Shown in pieces: positions 1-11,407 of a DNA stretch of 64,000 nucleotides. The translations under genes were made by a program, and so were the position numbers. The DNA is taken from contig MTMF02000009.1 of assembly GCA_002011125.2 (NCBI GenBank), positions 1,642,989-1,706,988 on the forward strand, written 5' to 3'. The notes below the pieces were generated by a model. It was given only the letters and a program-made list of their open reading frames with translations, searched no databases and had not been told where the DNA came from. Source of the stretch: Candidatus Hydrothermarchaeum profundi. Lineage in GTDB: Archaea; Hydrothermarchaeota; Hydrothermarchaeia; Hydrothermarchaeales; Hydrothermarchaeaceae. Each line of letters opens with the position of its first letter. Within the stretch, counting starts at the first letter, position 1.

Positions 1-737
1 GCCTCTCCCGTAGAAAGGTATACCAAAGCTCCAGATAAAGTAATAGTAACTGCAGCGTATGCGATGAATATTACTGGAGGATGCACCGCCATCCAAGGAT
101 CTCTAAGCAACGGATTCAAGCCGTTTCCTTCTATAGATGCCACTAACTCTGGTGTGACATCAGGGTATATCTCATATAGGGTCTTAAAAGGGGTTACTAG
201 GATGGTAAGTGTAATGAAAAAGATGCCTATAAGTAGATTTATAATCTGGGATTTTCTAATAAATGTATTCTCTAATCCGCTCTTCTCCTGTATGATCCAC
301 GTATATACAAAAATTAACCACGCCCAGAGAAGATATGTTCCCTCCTGTCCTGCCCATACTGCGGAGAGTTTATATACCGTTGGCAGAGTCGTGCTACTAA
401 ACTGCCATACATAGTTTATAGAGAAATCCGACTTAAGGAAGTAATATGTCAGAAGAATAACTGAAAATGTAAGAAACCCTGTGGTACATCTAATCGCCCA
501 AGGAATAAGCTTTAGTGCTTTTTTATATCCTTTTATTTCATAAGCTAATAGCATTATTATCGAAGTAGCTGCGAGGAGCCAACTTAAGGCGAGTAAAACA
601 TTTCCTTCTGATAGTCCTCCAAGACTATAAAGGCCAAAAGGTAATGATGAGAGATTGCTTCTAAATGGCAACAGTAAGAGAATCACAGAGGCAATGACGA
701 TTAGTAGTGGAAGAATTGGCTTCTTATCTCCTTCCAT
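1..737 (-). CDS. ccmF: Cytochrome c biogenesis protein CcmF (heme lyase), N-terminal part; runs off the window edge
   Basis: Translated by eye from the minus strand: starts MEGDKKPILPLLIVIASVILLLLPF..., contains ...VTPFKTLYEIYPDVTPELVASIEGNGLNPLLRDPWMAVHPPVIFIAYAAVT..., typical CcmF 'HPP' motif; directly downstream of ccmE. Confidence 0.85.
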   Translation of the reverse strand, partial: MEGDKKPILPLLIVIASVILLLLPFRSNLSSLPFGLYSLGGLSEGNVLLALSWLLAATSIIMLLAYEIKGYKKALKLIPWAIRCTTGFLTFSVILLTYYFLKSDFSINYVWQFSSTTLPTVYKLSAVWAGQEGTYLLWAWLIFVYTWIIQEKSGLENTFIRKSQIINLLIGIFFITLTILVTPFKTLYEIYPDVTPELVASIEGNGLNPLLRDPWMAVHPPVIFIAYAAVTITLSGALVYLSTGE

Positions 738-739
738 CC

Positions 740-1177
740 TTACACCGTTTCATTTAGCTGAAGTTCATACTTAGAAGGACACTTAACAAGTATCTGTTCT
801 GCCTTAAATTGGTTTGGTGACACAAGTGAACCTATAACCACAACATCTATTTCTGACTCGCTTCCTAGATCCTTACCTACCGGGAAATTACTAGGTAATA
901 CGCCTTCATAGGTCACCTGTATTTGTGAAACGTCATCAGTTAATACAAAAGTCAATGTGTTTGGAACCCAGCGTACGGTTTCTTCTACCACCCGCCCTTC
1001 TAACTGTATCTGCCTATTCAGGAACTTATCTGGACTTGATACTACTTCGCTTACCGACTTATAGGGATTAACAAACCCAGATAAAGCACTGAAGCCTATC
1101 GCGACAAAAAGGATGATAATGAGTGCTCCAAAACCGACCTTTAATTTTTTGGCTGTTTTTTTATCCACCAACATCAC
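740..1177 (-). CDS. ccmE: Cytochrome c maturation protein CcmE, CxxxY variant
   Basis: N-terminal TM anchor plus OB-fold-like region (VSSPDKFLNRQIQLEGRVVEETV...FVLTDDVSQIQVTYEGVLPSNF), C-terminal KCPSKYE; operon context. Confidence 0.85.
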   Translation of the reverse strand: MMLVDKKTAKKLKVGFGALIIILFVAIGFSALSGFVNPYKSVSEVVSSPDKFLNRQIQLEGRVVEETVRWVPNTLTFVLTDDVSQIQVTYEGVLPSNFPVGKDLGSESEIDVVVIGSLVSPNQFKAEQILVKCPSKYELQLNETV

Positions 1178-1284
1178 CTACTTTTAATCTTCCTAATCCT
1201 CCCATCTATATACACCATGTATAATATCAGTACCGTCCACAAGATGGTTGCAACAATAAATATGCTGGTGTAATTTTCCATCAT
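1174..1284 (-). CDS. ccmD: CcmD-like small membrane protein, 36 aa (MMENYTSIFIVATILWTVLILYMVYIDGRIRKIKSR)
   Basis: Read from minus strand; single TM followed by basic tail; located between ccmC and ccmE; stop overlaps ccmE GTG start; RBS-like aggagg upstream. Confidence 0.7.
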   Translation of the reverse strand: MMENYTSIFIVATILWTVLILYMVYIDGRIRKIKSR

Positions 1285-1294
1285 ATTCCTCCTA

Positions 1295-1963
1295 TCAAAT
1301 TGCCTTTGTTGTTGTATCCTCTAACTCCTGAAGTTTTACTTCAAGCCAAAGGAGATATCCGTATAGTAAAAGGACACCGACAATCATAATAATTAAAACA
1401 GGCCTCATTTGGGGTGAGAGGCTAAACTCCTTCAATCTTGGATGAAGAGAAAACCACATCGTAGTGGATATATATGTTAGAGGGATGCCTGCATACCCAA
1501 ACACCCCTAAGATAGCTGAGAGTCTTGCCTTAGATTCTTTATTTACGATAGATGATCTTAAAGCAAAATAGGAAGCAAATATGAACCATAAAATAAGTGT
1601 AGTTGTTTCCCTTGGATCCCAATTCCAATAACTTCCCCAAGCAGGTTTTGCCCAGACCATTCCGGTAAATAAAGTTAATGAACAAAAAATTATCCCCAAC
1701 TTTGCAGAACTCGACGCGACTCTATCCCATTTAAGGTCTCTCGTCTTGAGATACATTAAGCTAAAGACTAATGTCACAGTAAATGCGGTATACGTAGTAG
1801 CATTTATGGGTATATGGAAGAACACATTCCTATAAAGTTCTTCCATGGGTTTTGTTCTAGACTCTATGGGTCCAAAAACCACTAATGCATTATACATGCC
1901 AAAAAGAACCATTATATATACTGTGCCAAGAAGCGCTAGTGCATAGCCTCTTTTAAATTCCAT
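1295..1963 (-). CDS. ccmC: Heme exporter protein CcmC
   Basis: WAKPAWGSYWNWDPRETTTLILWFIF tryptophan-rich heme-handling motif, 6 TM. Confidence 0.92.
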   Translation of the reverse strand: MEFKRGYALALLGTVYIMVLFGMYNALVVFGPIESRTKPMEELYRNVFFHIPINATTYTAFTVTLVFSLMYLKTRDLKWDRVASSSAKLGIIFCSLTLFTGMVWAKPAWGSYWNWDPRETTTLILWFIFASYFALRSSIVNKESKARLSAILGVFGYAGIPLTYISTTMWFSLHPRLKEFSLSPQMRPVLIIMIVGVLLLYGYLLWLEVKLQELEDTTTKAI

Positions 1964-1969
1964 TTAAAG

Positions 1970-2638
1970 TCACTCCTCAAGGGCATAGTCAAAAGTCAAA
2001 AGAGATATAACGGCCATGATAACAGTATACGCTATTATTATTTTAAACTCGCCCATCGTATTTAAAAACGTTTCTCCTTCTACTAAAACTTTCTTTAAAG
2101 CTGATATGGAGGATATTATAATAGGGAACAACACTGGAAAAAGGATAACAGGTAACAGCAGTTCTCTAGCTCGAGCATTAAGTATTAATACTGACATAGC
2201 AGAGCCTACAACTGCAAAACCGAGGTTTCCCAAGGTGAGGTAAAAAAAAGATAAGGCTATACTTCCCGCTACAGGGAAATTAAAGAAGAGTAGGAATATT
2301 GGAAACGATATAACCTCAATTAATACAAGCAAAGAAAAATTGTAAGCGACTTTACCCAGCAAGATGTCTGTTCCACTAACCGGAGAGAGTTTTAACCCCT
2401 CGAGAGTTCCTAGATCTTTTTCTCTAGTAAAGGCCCTTGACAGGCCCAGCATGCCTGAAAAAATTAAAATAAGCCATAAAAGACCTGGCCCGATGTCTGG
2501 GACAGCTGCGATAAAAGCGCCTACAATATAGCTAAACATTAAAATTGAAAGAAGAGCAAAAAGAAGCATGAAATTTATAGTATGCTTTGTTCTAAACTCT
2601 ATTAAGAGGTCCTTCTTAGCTATTTTTAGCGCCTTCAT
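1970..2638 (-). CDS. ccmB: Heme exporter ABC permease CcmB
   Basis: MKALKIAKKDLLIEFRTKHTINFMLLFALLSILMF..., TREKDLGTLEGLKLSPVSGTDILLGK; operon position. Confidence 0.9.
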   Translation of the reverse strand: MKALKIAKKDLLIEFRTKHTINFMLLFALLSILMFSYIVGAFIAAVPDIGPGLLWLILIFSGMLGLSRAFTREKDLGTLEGLKLSPVSGTDILLGKVAYNFSLLVLIEVISFPIFLLFFNFPVAGSIALSFFYLTLGNLGFAVVGSAMSVLILNARARELLLPVILFPVLFPIIISSISALKKVLVEGETFLNTMGEFKIIIAYTVIMAVISLLTFDYALEE

Positions 2639-3381
2639 TACTCTACTCCCTTCTCGGTAAGTCTTATGAAAGTCTCTTCCAAAGTCTCAACTCCTTTAAT
2701 TTCTTCGAGTGTGCCACATGCTTTGACCTCCCCTCCGTCAAGGATGCAAGCTTTATCACAAAGTTTTTCAGCTTCATCGAGATAATGAGTCGTAAGCAGG
2801 ATCGTAGTATCCTGTAGGCTAAGCTCTTTTATCCACTTGTAGAAAATGTGCTTACCTTGAATATCCAATCCAGCGGTTGGTTCATCTAACAATAGTATTT
2901 TCGGGGCGTGTATTAAGGCCCTAGCAATAGCCAACCTTTGTTTCATTCCTCTCGAGAAGGTGCCGACAAGTTCGTTTCCTCTATCCTCTAAATTTACCAT
3001 TTTTAGTAATGCTTCCGCATTGTTCCTATTAACTTCAAAAAGATCAGCATAGAAGTGAAGATTTTCCCTAGCTGTAAGCTCATCATATAAAAAGGGATTA
3101 TGCGAGACTACCCCGATAAGTTTCTTTACTTCCTCCGGTTCTTCCTGTAAATCTAGGCCGCTTATTATTATTTCTCCGGATGTGGGTTTAAGTAAGGTAC
3201 TTAATATCTTTATCAAAGTAGTTTTTCCAGCACCATTTGGCCCAAGAAGAGCAAAAGATTCTCCTTCAGCCACAGAAAAACTTACCCGATTAATGGCTAA
3301 GTGGCCACCGAACTCTTTGCACACCTCTTTTAGCTCTATAATAGCCAATCTATCACCGTCGGTTATTTTATTTGATGTCAA
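2638..3381 (-). CDS. ccmA: Heme exporter ABC ATPase CcmA
   Basis: Walker A GPNGAGKTT, signature FSRGMKQRLAIARAL, Walker B ILLLDEPTAGLD. Confidence 0.9.
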   Translation of the reverse strand: MTSNKITDGDRLAIIELKEVCKEFGGHLAINRVSFSVAEGESFALLGPNGAGKTTLIKILSTLLKPTSGEIIISGLDLQEEPEEVKKLIGVVSHNPFLYDELTARENLHFYADLFEVNRNNAEALLKMVNLEDRGNELVGTFSRGMKQRLAIARALIHAPKILLLDEPTAGLDIQGKHIFYKWIKELSLQDTTILLTTHYLDEAEKLCDKACILDGGEVKACGTLEEIKGVETLEETFIRLTEKGVE

Positions 3382-3394
3382 TATATTACTTTCT

Positions 3395-5092
<1,698 letters not shown>

Positions 5093-5146
5093 TATCCCCC
5101 CTGTTTTTAAAAATCTTCTTATGATGGATACCTACAACTAGAAGCT

Positions 5147-6172
5147 CTAGAACTCTCTTCTAAGATGTTTTGCCACAGTTTCTGGAATCGTTTCAACTAT
5201 CCTCACTCTATGAAGAATTTCCATAAACCCCGCATCAGATGTATAGTACGTTTGAGGGGTGGGCCTTGAAATTATCTTAACACTGAGCCAAAAATTTTTT
5301 TCTCTCTCTCCAATAGCAGAGGAATATGAGGTCAGATTAAAACTCCGCACACCCATTTTATAATAGCCCTTGAGTATTTTTTGCAGACCTTCTACAAAAG
5401 ATGTAATCTCATCATCGGTGAGATCCGATATGCATCCTCTGTCTTGGAATACGGCGTTAACTTCATTATTTCCTATAGGTGCAAAACTTGTAAACCAAGA
5501 TATACTGCCTATCTGTGCTATGAATCTCTCACTATCTTTCTCGTGCTTTATTAGCTCCTCCCAGTAATTTCTTCTCTTTTTCTTCCAGAAATTTTTGCTA
5601 ACTTCTAGAAATAAGTTCGTGAGATAACTTGGCCGGTTATCGACTAATAATTGTACATGAGGATGTACAATGCTTGCTCCTGAAGGTGGGAGGTGATTCC
5701 AATTGAACGAGGGATATTTAGCTTTCCTATCATATTTATTCACTTGACGGAAATAGGTGAGGCTGGCTTTTATCATATCAATTATTTCGGTGGTAGTGAA
5801 CTTGTCTATCTCTTTGAAATGCTCTCTGGTAACTGTGGCTACCGCATGATGTTGGGCGAATGGAAAAAGATTTGGGAACACATAAGTGTCTCCGTAGGTT
5901 ATGCGGTCATCGCTTGATATTTCTGGTGGAAACCGTGGAGTAGTTTCCTTGATTCTCTCTTGGCAGAAGAAGCATTTTTCTTTTGATTTTGCAATTAGCT
6001 CTGGGTATGACGAGCTTTTTTCTCCCTGCTTTACTCTTTCGCTACGCTTGAGGTTAATACGGCATTCAATACCGGTGAGACTGTCTCTCCTATACTCTAT
6101 CGGCTGTTTTTCTCTTTGAAAATCCTTTAAAGGACTTAAAAATTCGGAGTAATATACTTTTTTTTCAAACAT
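5147..6172 (-). CDS. Galactose-1-phosphate uridylyltransferase-like (HIT superfamily)
   Basis: CFFCQERIKETTPRFPPE... FNWNHLPPSGASIVHPHVQLLV (HxHxQ-type catalytic motif). Confidence 0.75.
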   Translation of the reverse strand: MFEKKVYYSEFLSPLKDFQREKQPIEYRRDSLTGIECRINLKRSERVKQGEKSSSYPELIAKSKEKCFFCQERIKETTPRFPPEISSDDRITYGDTYVFPNLFPFAQHHAVATVTREHFKEIDKFTTTEIIDMIKASLTYFRQVNKYDRKAKYPSFNWNHLPPSGASIVHPHVQLLVDNRPSYLTNLFLEVSKNFWKKKRRNYWEELIKHEKDSERFIAQIGSISWFTSFAPIGNNEVNAVFQDRGCISDLTDDEITSFVEGLQKILKGYYKMGVRSFNLTSYSSAIGEREKNFWLSVKIISRPTPQTYYTSDAGFMEILHRVRIVETIPETVAKHLRREF

Positions 6173-6263
6173 AGATTCTTCATAAATGTTATGATTCTAA
6201 TAAGTTATCTCTTTAGTAGTTACTCCAAAGTAATTTAAAATCGACTATAAGATAATAGATACT

Positions 6264-7226
6264 ATGTTTCCTCACAGAACTCTAGGAGATAGGGCGAAAA
6301 AAGCCATGATAGAGGCTATATCGAAACTTGGTGAAGACAAAACGGCTTATAGCAAAAACGTAGAAAAGGCCGCTGAAGCTATATCAAAGATCACAGGCCA
6401 CCGCTTTATAAGGTTTCTCTCAAGCGGCAACTGCGCTATATTCACTATAGTAAATGCCTTAGAAGGGAAAATAATGATCCCTGACCAAGGAGGATGGAAA
6501 GGATTTAAGAAGTATCCTAAGCTATTAGGTAAGAAAATATGCACTGTGCAAACAGACCTCGGTCTAATCGACCCTGAGACTCTGGAGTCTCACATAAAAA
6601 AACAGCAGCCCCAAGCACTATTTATAACCTCCTTTGCAGGGTATATCGCAGAGCAAAATATTAGAGCTATATCTGAAATATGCAAGGAAAATAATGTGCT
6701 TCTTGTTGAAGATGCTAGCGGGGCAATCGGAGACCATGAATTAGCTAGAGGAGACTCAGATGTCATAGTGTGCTCGACTGGCTCGCCTAAAATCTTAAAT
6801 TTAATGTCAGGCGGTTTCATATCTACCAATAAGGAAGAGCTTCTGGAAAAGTCTAGGGAGATAATAAAAGCATGCAAGATTGACCCTGTTATCTGCGCAG
6901 GTATTATAGAAGAGCTAAAGGATTCAAGCGAGAGGATCAGGCTTCTGAATGAGTACTCTAACCGCCTGAAAGAATATCTGCCTAAAGTTGTTCACAGACA
7001 TAAGAGAGGGATATGTGTAGGATTCGAAGTAGATGACCCGAAAAAGGTAGCCGCTGAAGCTATTAAGAGAGGGTTAATCACAGATCTTAGCAGAGGATTT
7101 CTAACCGTCTGCCCAATATACGAAAGGTTTCTCAAGAGAGGCATAGTAGTGGAACTTAAAAATCTGGATGTATTCAGATTAAGCGAAGAAGATATATCTA
7201 AGATTGGAGAAATTCTTAATTTATAA
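6264..7226 (+). CDS. PLP-dependent aminotransferase-fold enzyme (DegT-like)
   Basis: FLSSGNCAIFTIVNAL...VLLVEDASGAIGDHEL...STGSPKILNLMSGGFI fold type I PLP motifs. Confidence 0.7.
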   Translation: MFPHRTLGDRAKKAMIEAISKLGEDKTAYSKNVEKAAEAISKITGHRFIRFLSSGNCAIFTIVNALEGKIMIPDQGGWKGFKKYPKLLGKKICTVQTDLGLIDPETLESHIKKQQPQALFITSFAGYIAEQNIRAISEICKENNVLLVEDASGAIGDHELARGDSDVIVCSTGSPKILNLMSGGFISTNKEELLEKSREIIKACKIDPVICAGIIEELKDSSERIRLLNEYSNRLKEYLPKVVHRHKRGICVGFEVDDPKKVAAEAIKRGLITDLSRGFLTVCPIYERFLKRGIVVELKNLDVFRLSEEDISKIGEILNL

Positions 7227-7238
7227 AGGAGAAATACC

Positions 7239-8222
7239 ATGGAATTCGCATCTGTAGTTGCAAAAAAAGCATTAGAAATCGCTGAAGCTATAGAAGCAAA
7301 CGCAATTATAGTATTAACCGAAACAGGAGAAGCTTTCGAGCTTATAGCTAAGAAGAAGCCAAAAATCACAATAATTGCTGCTACAGCCAATGATGAGACC
7401 TATCAGAGTCTTTTAAAAGAATCAATGATTACAAGCTTAAAGAGCATTGTATTCGTGGATATGGAAGAAGATGAGGATATTGCACGAAGAGAAAAGGGAG
7501 GGGTATATGCGATTCGGCTTTTAACAAGATCAACTTCAATAGCTGCTCAAATTGAAGACACTGTGATCGTAGGGTTGCATAAAGGGATTTTAAATGAGGA
7601 TGATGTGGTAGTAGTTATAGGCTCCGATCTTACCTCAGAGGCTAACATGATAATCATCTACGAGATTAAAAAAGAAAAGCTAGGATTTACTCTTTATGAC
7701 CTCATAAGAGAGAGCAATGTTAAACATGAAGTTTTTGAGTCAACCCTTAATATCGCGTTAGAGATTGGTCGAGAAGGTAGAGGTGGAAAACAGATTGGAA
7801 CTGCCTTCTTATTAGGGGATAGCCAGAGGGTTTTAGAAAAATCTAAGCAACTTATATTGAATCCGTTTGCTGGCCACTTAATCGGTGAAAGGATGATTAC
7901 TGATCCCGCGATAGCTGAAACCGTTAAAGAACTCGCTCAGTTAGATGGAGTTTTCGTTATTTCTGAGGATGGAGTTATTGAAGCCGCTGGCAGATATCTC
8001 ACTGTGGATACATCTGAGGTGGATATACCTCGGGGTCTCGGTACTAGACATGCGGCTGTTGCAGCCATGACGGCAGCTACTGATGCTATAGGGATAACCG
8101 TTTCAGAAAGCGGTGGAGTTGTTAGAATATTCAAGAAAGGAGAGATCGTACTGACAATAGAACCTCAGCGGAGGATTTCGCTGATAAGTGAAAGCTTAAG
8201 ACATGTGATTAAAGCCAGATAG
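7239..8222 (+). CDS. dacZ: Archaeal diadenylate cyclase (DacZ-like: N-terminal pyruvate-kinase-C-like domain plus DisA_N domain)
   Basis: LDGVFVISEDGVIEAAGRYLTVDTSEVDIPRGLGTRHAAVAAMTAATDAIGITVSESGGVVRIFKKGEI. Confidence 0.82.
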   Translation: MEFASVVAKKALEIAEAIEANAIIVLTETGEAFELIAKKKPKITIIAATANDETYQSLLKESMITSLKSIVFVDMEEDEDIARREKGGVYAIRLLTRSTSIAAQIEDTVIVGLHKGILNEDDVVVVIGSDLTSEANMIIIYEIKKEKLGFTLYDLIRESNVKHEVFESTLNIALEIGREGRGGKQIGTAFLLGDSQRVLEKSKQLILNPFAGHLIGERMITDPAIAETVKELAQLDGVFVISEDGVIEAAGRYLTVDTSEVDIPRGLGTRHAAVAAMTAATDAIGITVSESGGVVRIFKKGEIVLTIEPQRRISLISESLRHVIKAR

Positions 8223-8256
8223 ATTTAAATAATAATATTACATGTGAGGCATAAAT

Positions 8257-9459
8257 ATGAGTAGGAACATAATTGTAGAACAGATCCATCAGACCCCTGT
8301 AGAATCTCAGAAGATTGAATTGGTGGAGAGGAAGGGTGTTGGGCATCCGGACAGTTTAGCGGATGGAATCGCTGACTCTATTTCTAGAGCACTGTGCGTA
8401 GAGTATCTTAAAAGATTTGGCGTCCTTATGCATCATAACACTGATCAGGTTGAGATCGTCGGAGGCAAAGCCGAGCCTAAATTTGGGGGAGGGCAAATAA
8501 TATCGCCTATATATATTCTTCTTTCTGGCAGAGCAACCACTATAGTAGACGACGAGCTAGTGCCGGTTCATAAGATAGCAATTCATGCTGCCAAGGAGTA
8601 TCTTGATAGAACTCTGCGGAATCTCGATGTAGAAAATGACGTAGTTATTGACTCGAGGATAAGTCAGGGGTCTACTGACCTAATGGATGTTTTTAAGAGA
8701 GCTCATGTGATACCTCTCGCTAATGATACTTCGTTCGGAGTTGGATTTGCACCGTTTACTGACGTTGAAAGGCTCGCTCTTGAAACCGAGAAAGAGATAA
8801 ATTCGGATCGTTTTAAAGATAGATTTCCTGAGAGCGGGGAGGATGTAAAAGTAATGGGTTTGAGGGAAGGAGATAAGATAACACTTACTATAGCAAATGC
8901 CATGGTAGCTAAATACATACCTGACTTAGATCATTATAGGAGTGTAAAAGAGGAGATGACTTACACTATTGAGGATCTTGCTTCAAGTATTACTGACAGA
9001 GAAGTTGAGGTAAATATAAACACAGGCGATGATTATGATAGGGGCTCTGTGTATCTTACTGTGACAGGCACATCTGCAGAAATGGGGGATGACGGCTCAG
9101 TGGGTAGAGGAAACCGGGCGAACGGTCTTATAACCCCCAATAGGTTGATGTCTCTTGAAGCTGCTGCAGGTAAGAATCCTGTAAATCATACCGGGAAAAT
9201 GTATAATTTAATTTCTAATCAAATCGCTCATTCTATAGTTACTGCAGTTGAGGGTGTAAGAGAAGTCTACGTTAAAATATTAAGCCAGATAGGGCGGCCT
9301 ATAGACCATCCAAAGGTTGCTAGTGTTCAACTCATTTTAGATGATTCTGTTAGCATAGAATCCATTAAACCTAAGGTCGAGAGTATTGTGGACCTTCACC
9401 TATCTGATATAAAGAAAGTAACGGATATGGTGATAAAAGGAGAGCTGACCACTTTTTAG
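8257..9459 (+). CDS. Archaeal S-adenosylmethionine synthetase
   Basis: [24 protein letters not shown]...[12 protein letters not shown]...[40 protein letters not shown]. Confidence 0.96.
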   Translation: MSRNIIVEQIHQTPVESQKIELVERKGVGHPDSLADGIADSISRALCVEYLKRFGVLMHHNTDQVEIVGGKAEPKFGGGQIISPIYILLSGRATTIVDDELVPVHKIAIHAAKEYLDRTLRNLDVENDVVIDSRISQGSTDLMDVFKRAHVIPLANDTSFGVGFAPFTDVERLALETEKEINSDRFKDRFPESGEDVKVMGLREGDKITLTIANAMVAKYIPDLDHYRSVKEEMTYTIEDLASSITDREVEVNINTGDDYDRGSVYLTVTGTSAEMGDDGSVGRGNRANGLITPNRLMSLEAAAGKNPVNHTGKMYNLISNQIAHSIVTAVEGVREVYVKILSQIGRPIDHPKVASVQLILDDSVSIESIKPKVESIVDLHLSDIKKVTDMVIKGELTTF

Positions 9460-9842
9460 AGAGAATCGTAAAGAGCCCTCAGTATTCTCCCATGAACTAT
9501 CATTCCTAGGAGTTTCCCATTCTCTACTACAGGTACTCTCTCTATGTGGTGCTTTATCATGATTTTTAGTATCTCTTTAAGTTTGGCTTCAGGGCCTACG
9601 GTAATAGGAGGCTTTGACATAAGGTCGCCTGCACATAGTCCTCCTATTTCATAATTTCTGGCGAGCATTATATCTCGCTGGGTTATTATTCCTACCAGCT
9701 TATCGTCCTCTATCACGGGCAGACTACCTATGCTATTCCTCGTCATTATAAGATCAGCTAACGCTATTTTCTCCTTAGGACCTATAGTAATAAGGTCCTT
9801 CAACATTAGATCTTTTGCTTTAAGATTCTCCATAAAACTCAC
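9456..9842 (-). CDS. CBS-domain pair protein
   Basis: LIMTRNSIGSLPVIEDDKLVGIITQRDI ... IERVPVVENGKLLGMIVHGRIL. Confidence 0.9.
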   Translation of the reverse strand: MSFMENLKAKDLMLKDLITIGPKEKIALADLIMTRNSIGSLPVIEDDKLVGIITQRDIMLARNYEIGGLCAGDLMSKPPITVGPEAKLKEILKIMIKHHIERVPVVENGKLLGMIVHGRILRALYDSL

Positions 9843-9845
9843 CCC

Positions 9846-10310
9846 TCACATCATGTTTTGGCCTTCACTACTCTTAATTACCAGCACGGGGCGATCTGAC
9901 CTATGAACTACCTCCCGTGAGACGCTTCCTAACATAAATTTCGAGATGCCCGCGCCATACGAAGCAACTACGATAAGATTGTAGTTCCCTTCTTTAGCTT
10001 CTTTGAGAATCTCCTCTGCAGCATTCCCTTTTCTAGTTTTTAACTCAGCTTGAATCTCATATTTTGATAATATTTCTCTTCCCTTTTCTAGGGAAAGCTT
10101 CACAGATTTAGGAATACCAAGCTTTTTTAGTTTATGTATTTCCTCCCGAAAAACTCTATGGTATTCATCGTATTCCTTATATTCTTCCTCGATATTAGGG
10201 ATAACTCTTAAGACTGTGACTTCGGGATTTATGGTTCTCAACAGGTAGCCCGTGGTCTCTATGGCTTCCTCGGAGAAACGTGACCCATCTGTACACACAA
10301 GTACCCTCAT
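9846..10310 (-). CDS. Universal stress protein (UspA)
   Basis: MRVLVCTDGSRFSEEAIE ... LIVVASYGAGISKFMLGSVSREVVHRSDRPVLVIK. Confidence 0.9.
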   Translation of the reverse strand: MRVLVCTDGSRFSEEAIETTGYLLRTINPEVTVLRVIPNIEEEYKEYDEYHRVFREEIHKLKKLGIPKSVKLSLEKGREILSKYEIQAELKTRKGNAAEEILKEAKEGNYNLIVVASYGAGISKFMLGSVSREVVHRSDRPVLVIKSSEGQNMM

Positions 10311-10645
10311 TTTCCTTCCTGGAGGAGCATTATGGCTTCTGCTAAGTCTCCGTTAGTCTTAGCGAGAGCCTCTCTAGCCTCATCCTCGCTTACTCCTGCC
10401 TGCTCGGCTACCATTTTCACGTCTTCCTCAGGAATAAGGATCCTTTCACTTTCACTACCCATGATCTGATAGGTCTTCTGACCCATAGCTGTGACCACGT
10501 TAACAGTAGGATTCTCAATGACAATCTCCCTGTCGGAGAGCCTAATTATGACCTCTTGGGCATCTAACTCCTCCATTTCCATGCCCATCTTCTTCATCAT
10601 CTTTTTCATTTTCTTCGGATTCAAATTAGGAATCATTGCTTCCAC
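10307..10645 (-). CDS. nac: Nascent polypeptide-associated complex protein (archaeal NAC with UBA)
   Basis: MKKMMKKMGMEMEELDAQEVIIRLSDREIVIENPTVNVVTAMGQKTYQI ... VSEDEAREALAKTNGDLAEAIMLL. Confidence 0.95.
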   Translation of the reverse strand: MEAMIPNLNPKKMKKMMKKMGMEMEELDAQEVIIRLSDREIVIENPTVNVVTAMGQKTYQIMGSESERILIPEEDVKMVAEQAGVSEDEAREALAKTNGDLAEAIMLLQEGK

Positions 10646-11012
10646 CTTAGCAATAATTTACTGCGCAGAAAATAAAAAGCTATCGAGAGGATAACCAACC
10701 TGCTGGGCAGGATTTTAACATTATATTATATTCTAACCCTTTACGCCCTATACCTATCTCCCTTATCATCAAGCTTTCACGAAAATCTTCAGAAGACATT
10801 CAAGTAACTATGCCGCTGAATAGACCGCTGAAATCCTTTCACCGCCGTGTCGTGCTCCTTGCAAATTGGACATTGGTATCCGTGGTTCTAACACCCGACG
10901 TTCCCCGTGACTGTTTACTATACTTATGCAGACTGATAATCAGGGACTAACAAGGATAAATACTTTACGCCCATTAGCTCCGATCTCAGATAACTACATG
11001 AGTATAAAGAAA

Positions 11013-11354
11013 TTAAAGCTTAATAATTTTCTTTCTTGACTTATCAGCGGCTTGTAAGATGAGTTGCTTTTCTATCTCCATGAGACTCTTAACTAGTTCG
11101 CTCTCAGTGTTCAACCTGTAAAGCCTCGTCTTTCCAAACTTCCTCTCACTCTTAACGATTCCGAGACTCTCTATTTCCCCCCACACCTTGTAAAAAGTTG
11201 TTTTGCTCATTCCCAGCTCCTCTATGATCTCTTTCTTCGAAAAATCAAAGAGCTTGTTATCCATGAGAAAATCAACTATCCTGAGCTGAGGAGACCTTCC
11301 CAAAGCCTTCAACAATAACGACTCCCTAACTTCTCTCTTCATTCTTTCCTTCAT
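11013..11354 (-). CDS. Winged-helix transcriptional regulator
   Basis: FSKKEIIEELGMSKTTFYKVWGEIESLGIVKSERKFGKTRLYRLN. Confidence 0.75.
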   Translation of the reverse strand: MKERMKREVRESLLLKALGRSPQLRIVDFLMDNKLFDFSKKEIIEELGMSKTTFYKVWGEIESLGIVKSERKFGKTRLYRLNTESELVKSLMEIEKQLILQAADKSRKKIIKL

Positions 11355-11407
11355 TCCTTCGACTTTAACTTAGATTTAAACAGATGTATAGACCAGATTC
11401 AAAGGCA

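Noticed and set aside
64-414. Plus-strand ORF of 116 aa
   Set aside because: Antisense shadow of ccmF; minus-strand translation has clear CcmF motifs
3182-3394. N-terminal extension of the MGMT ORF
   Set aside because: Lies antisense to the ccmA 5' region (Walker A); true start most likely ATG at 3395
6992-7390. Minus-strand ORF of 132 aa
   Set aside because: Antisense to the PLP enzyme and dacZ; no family resemblance
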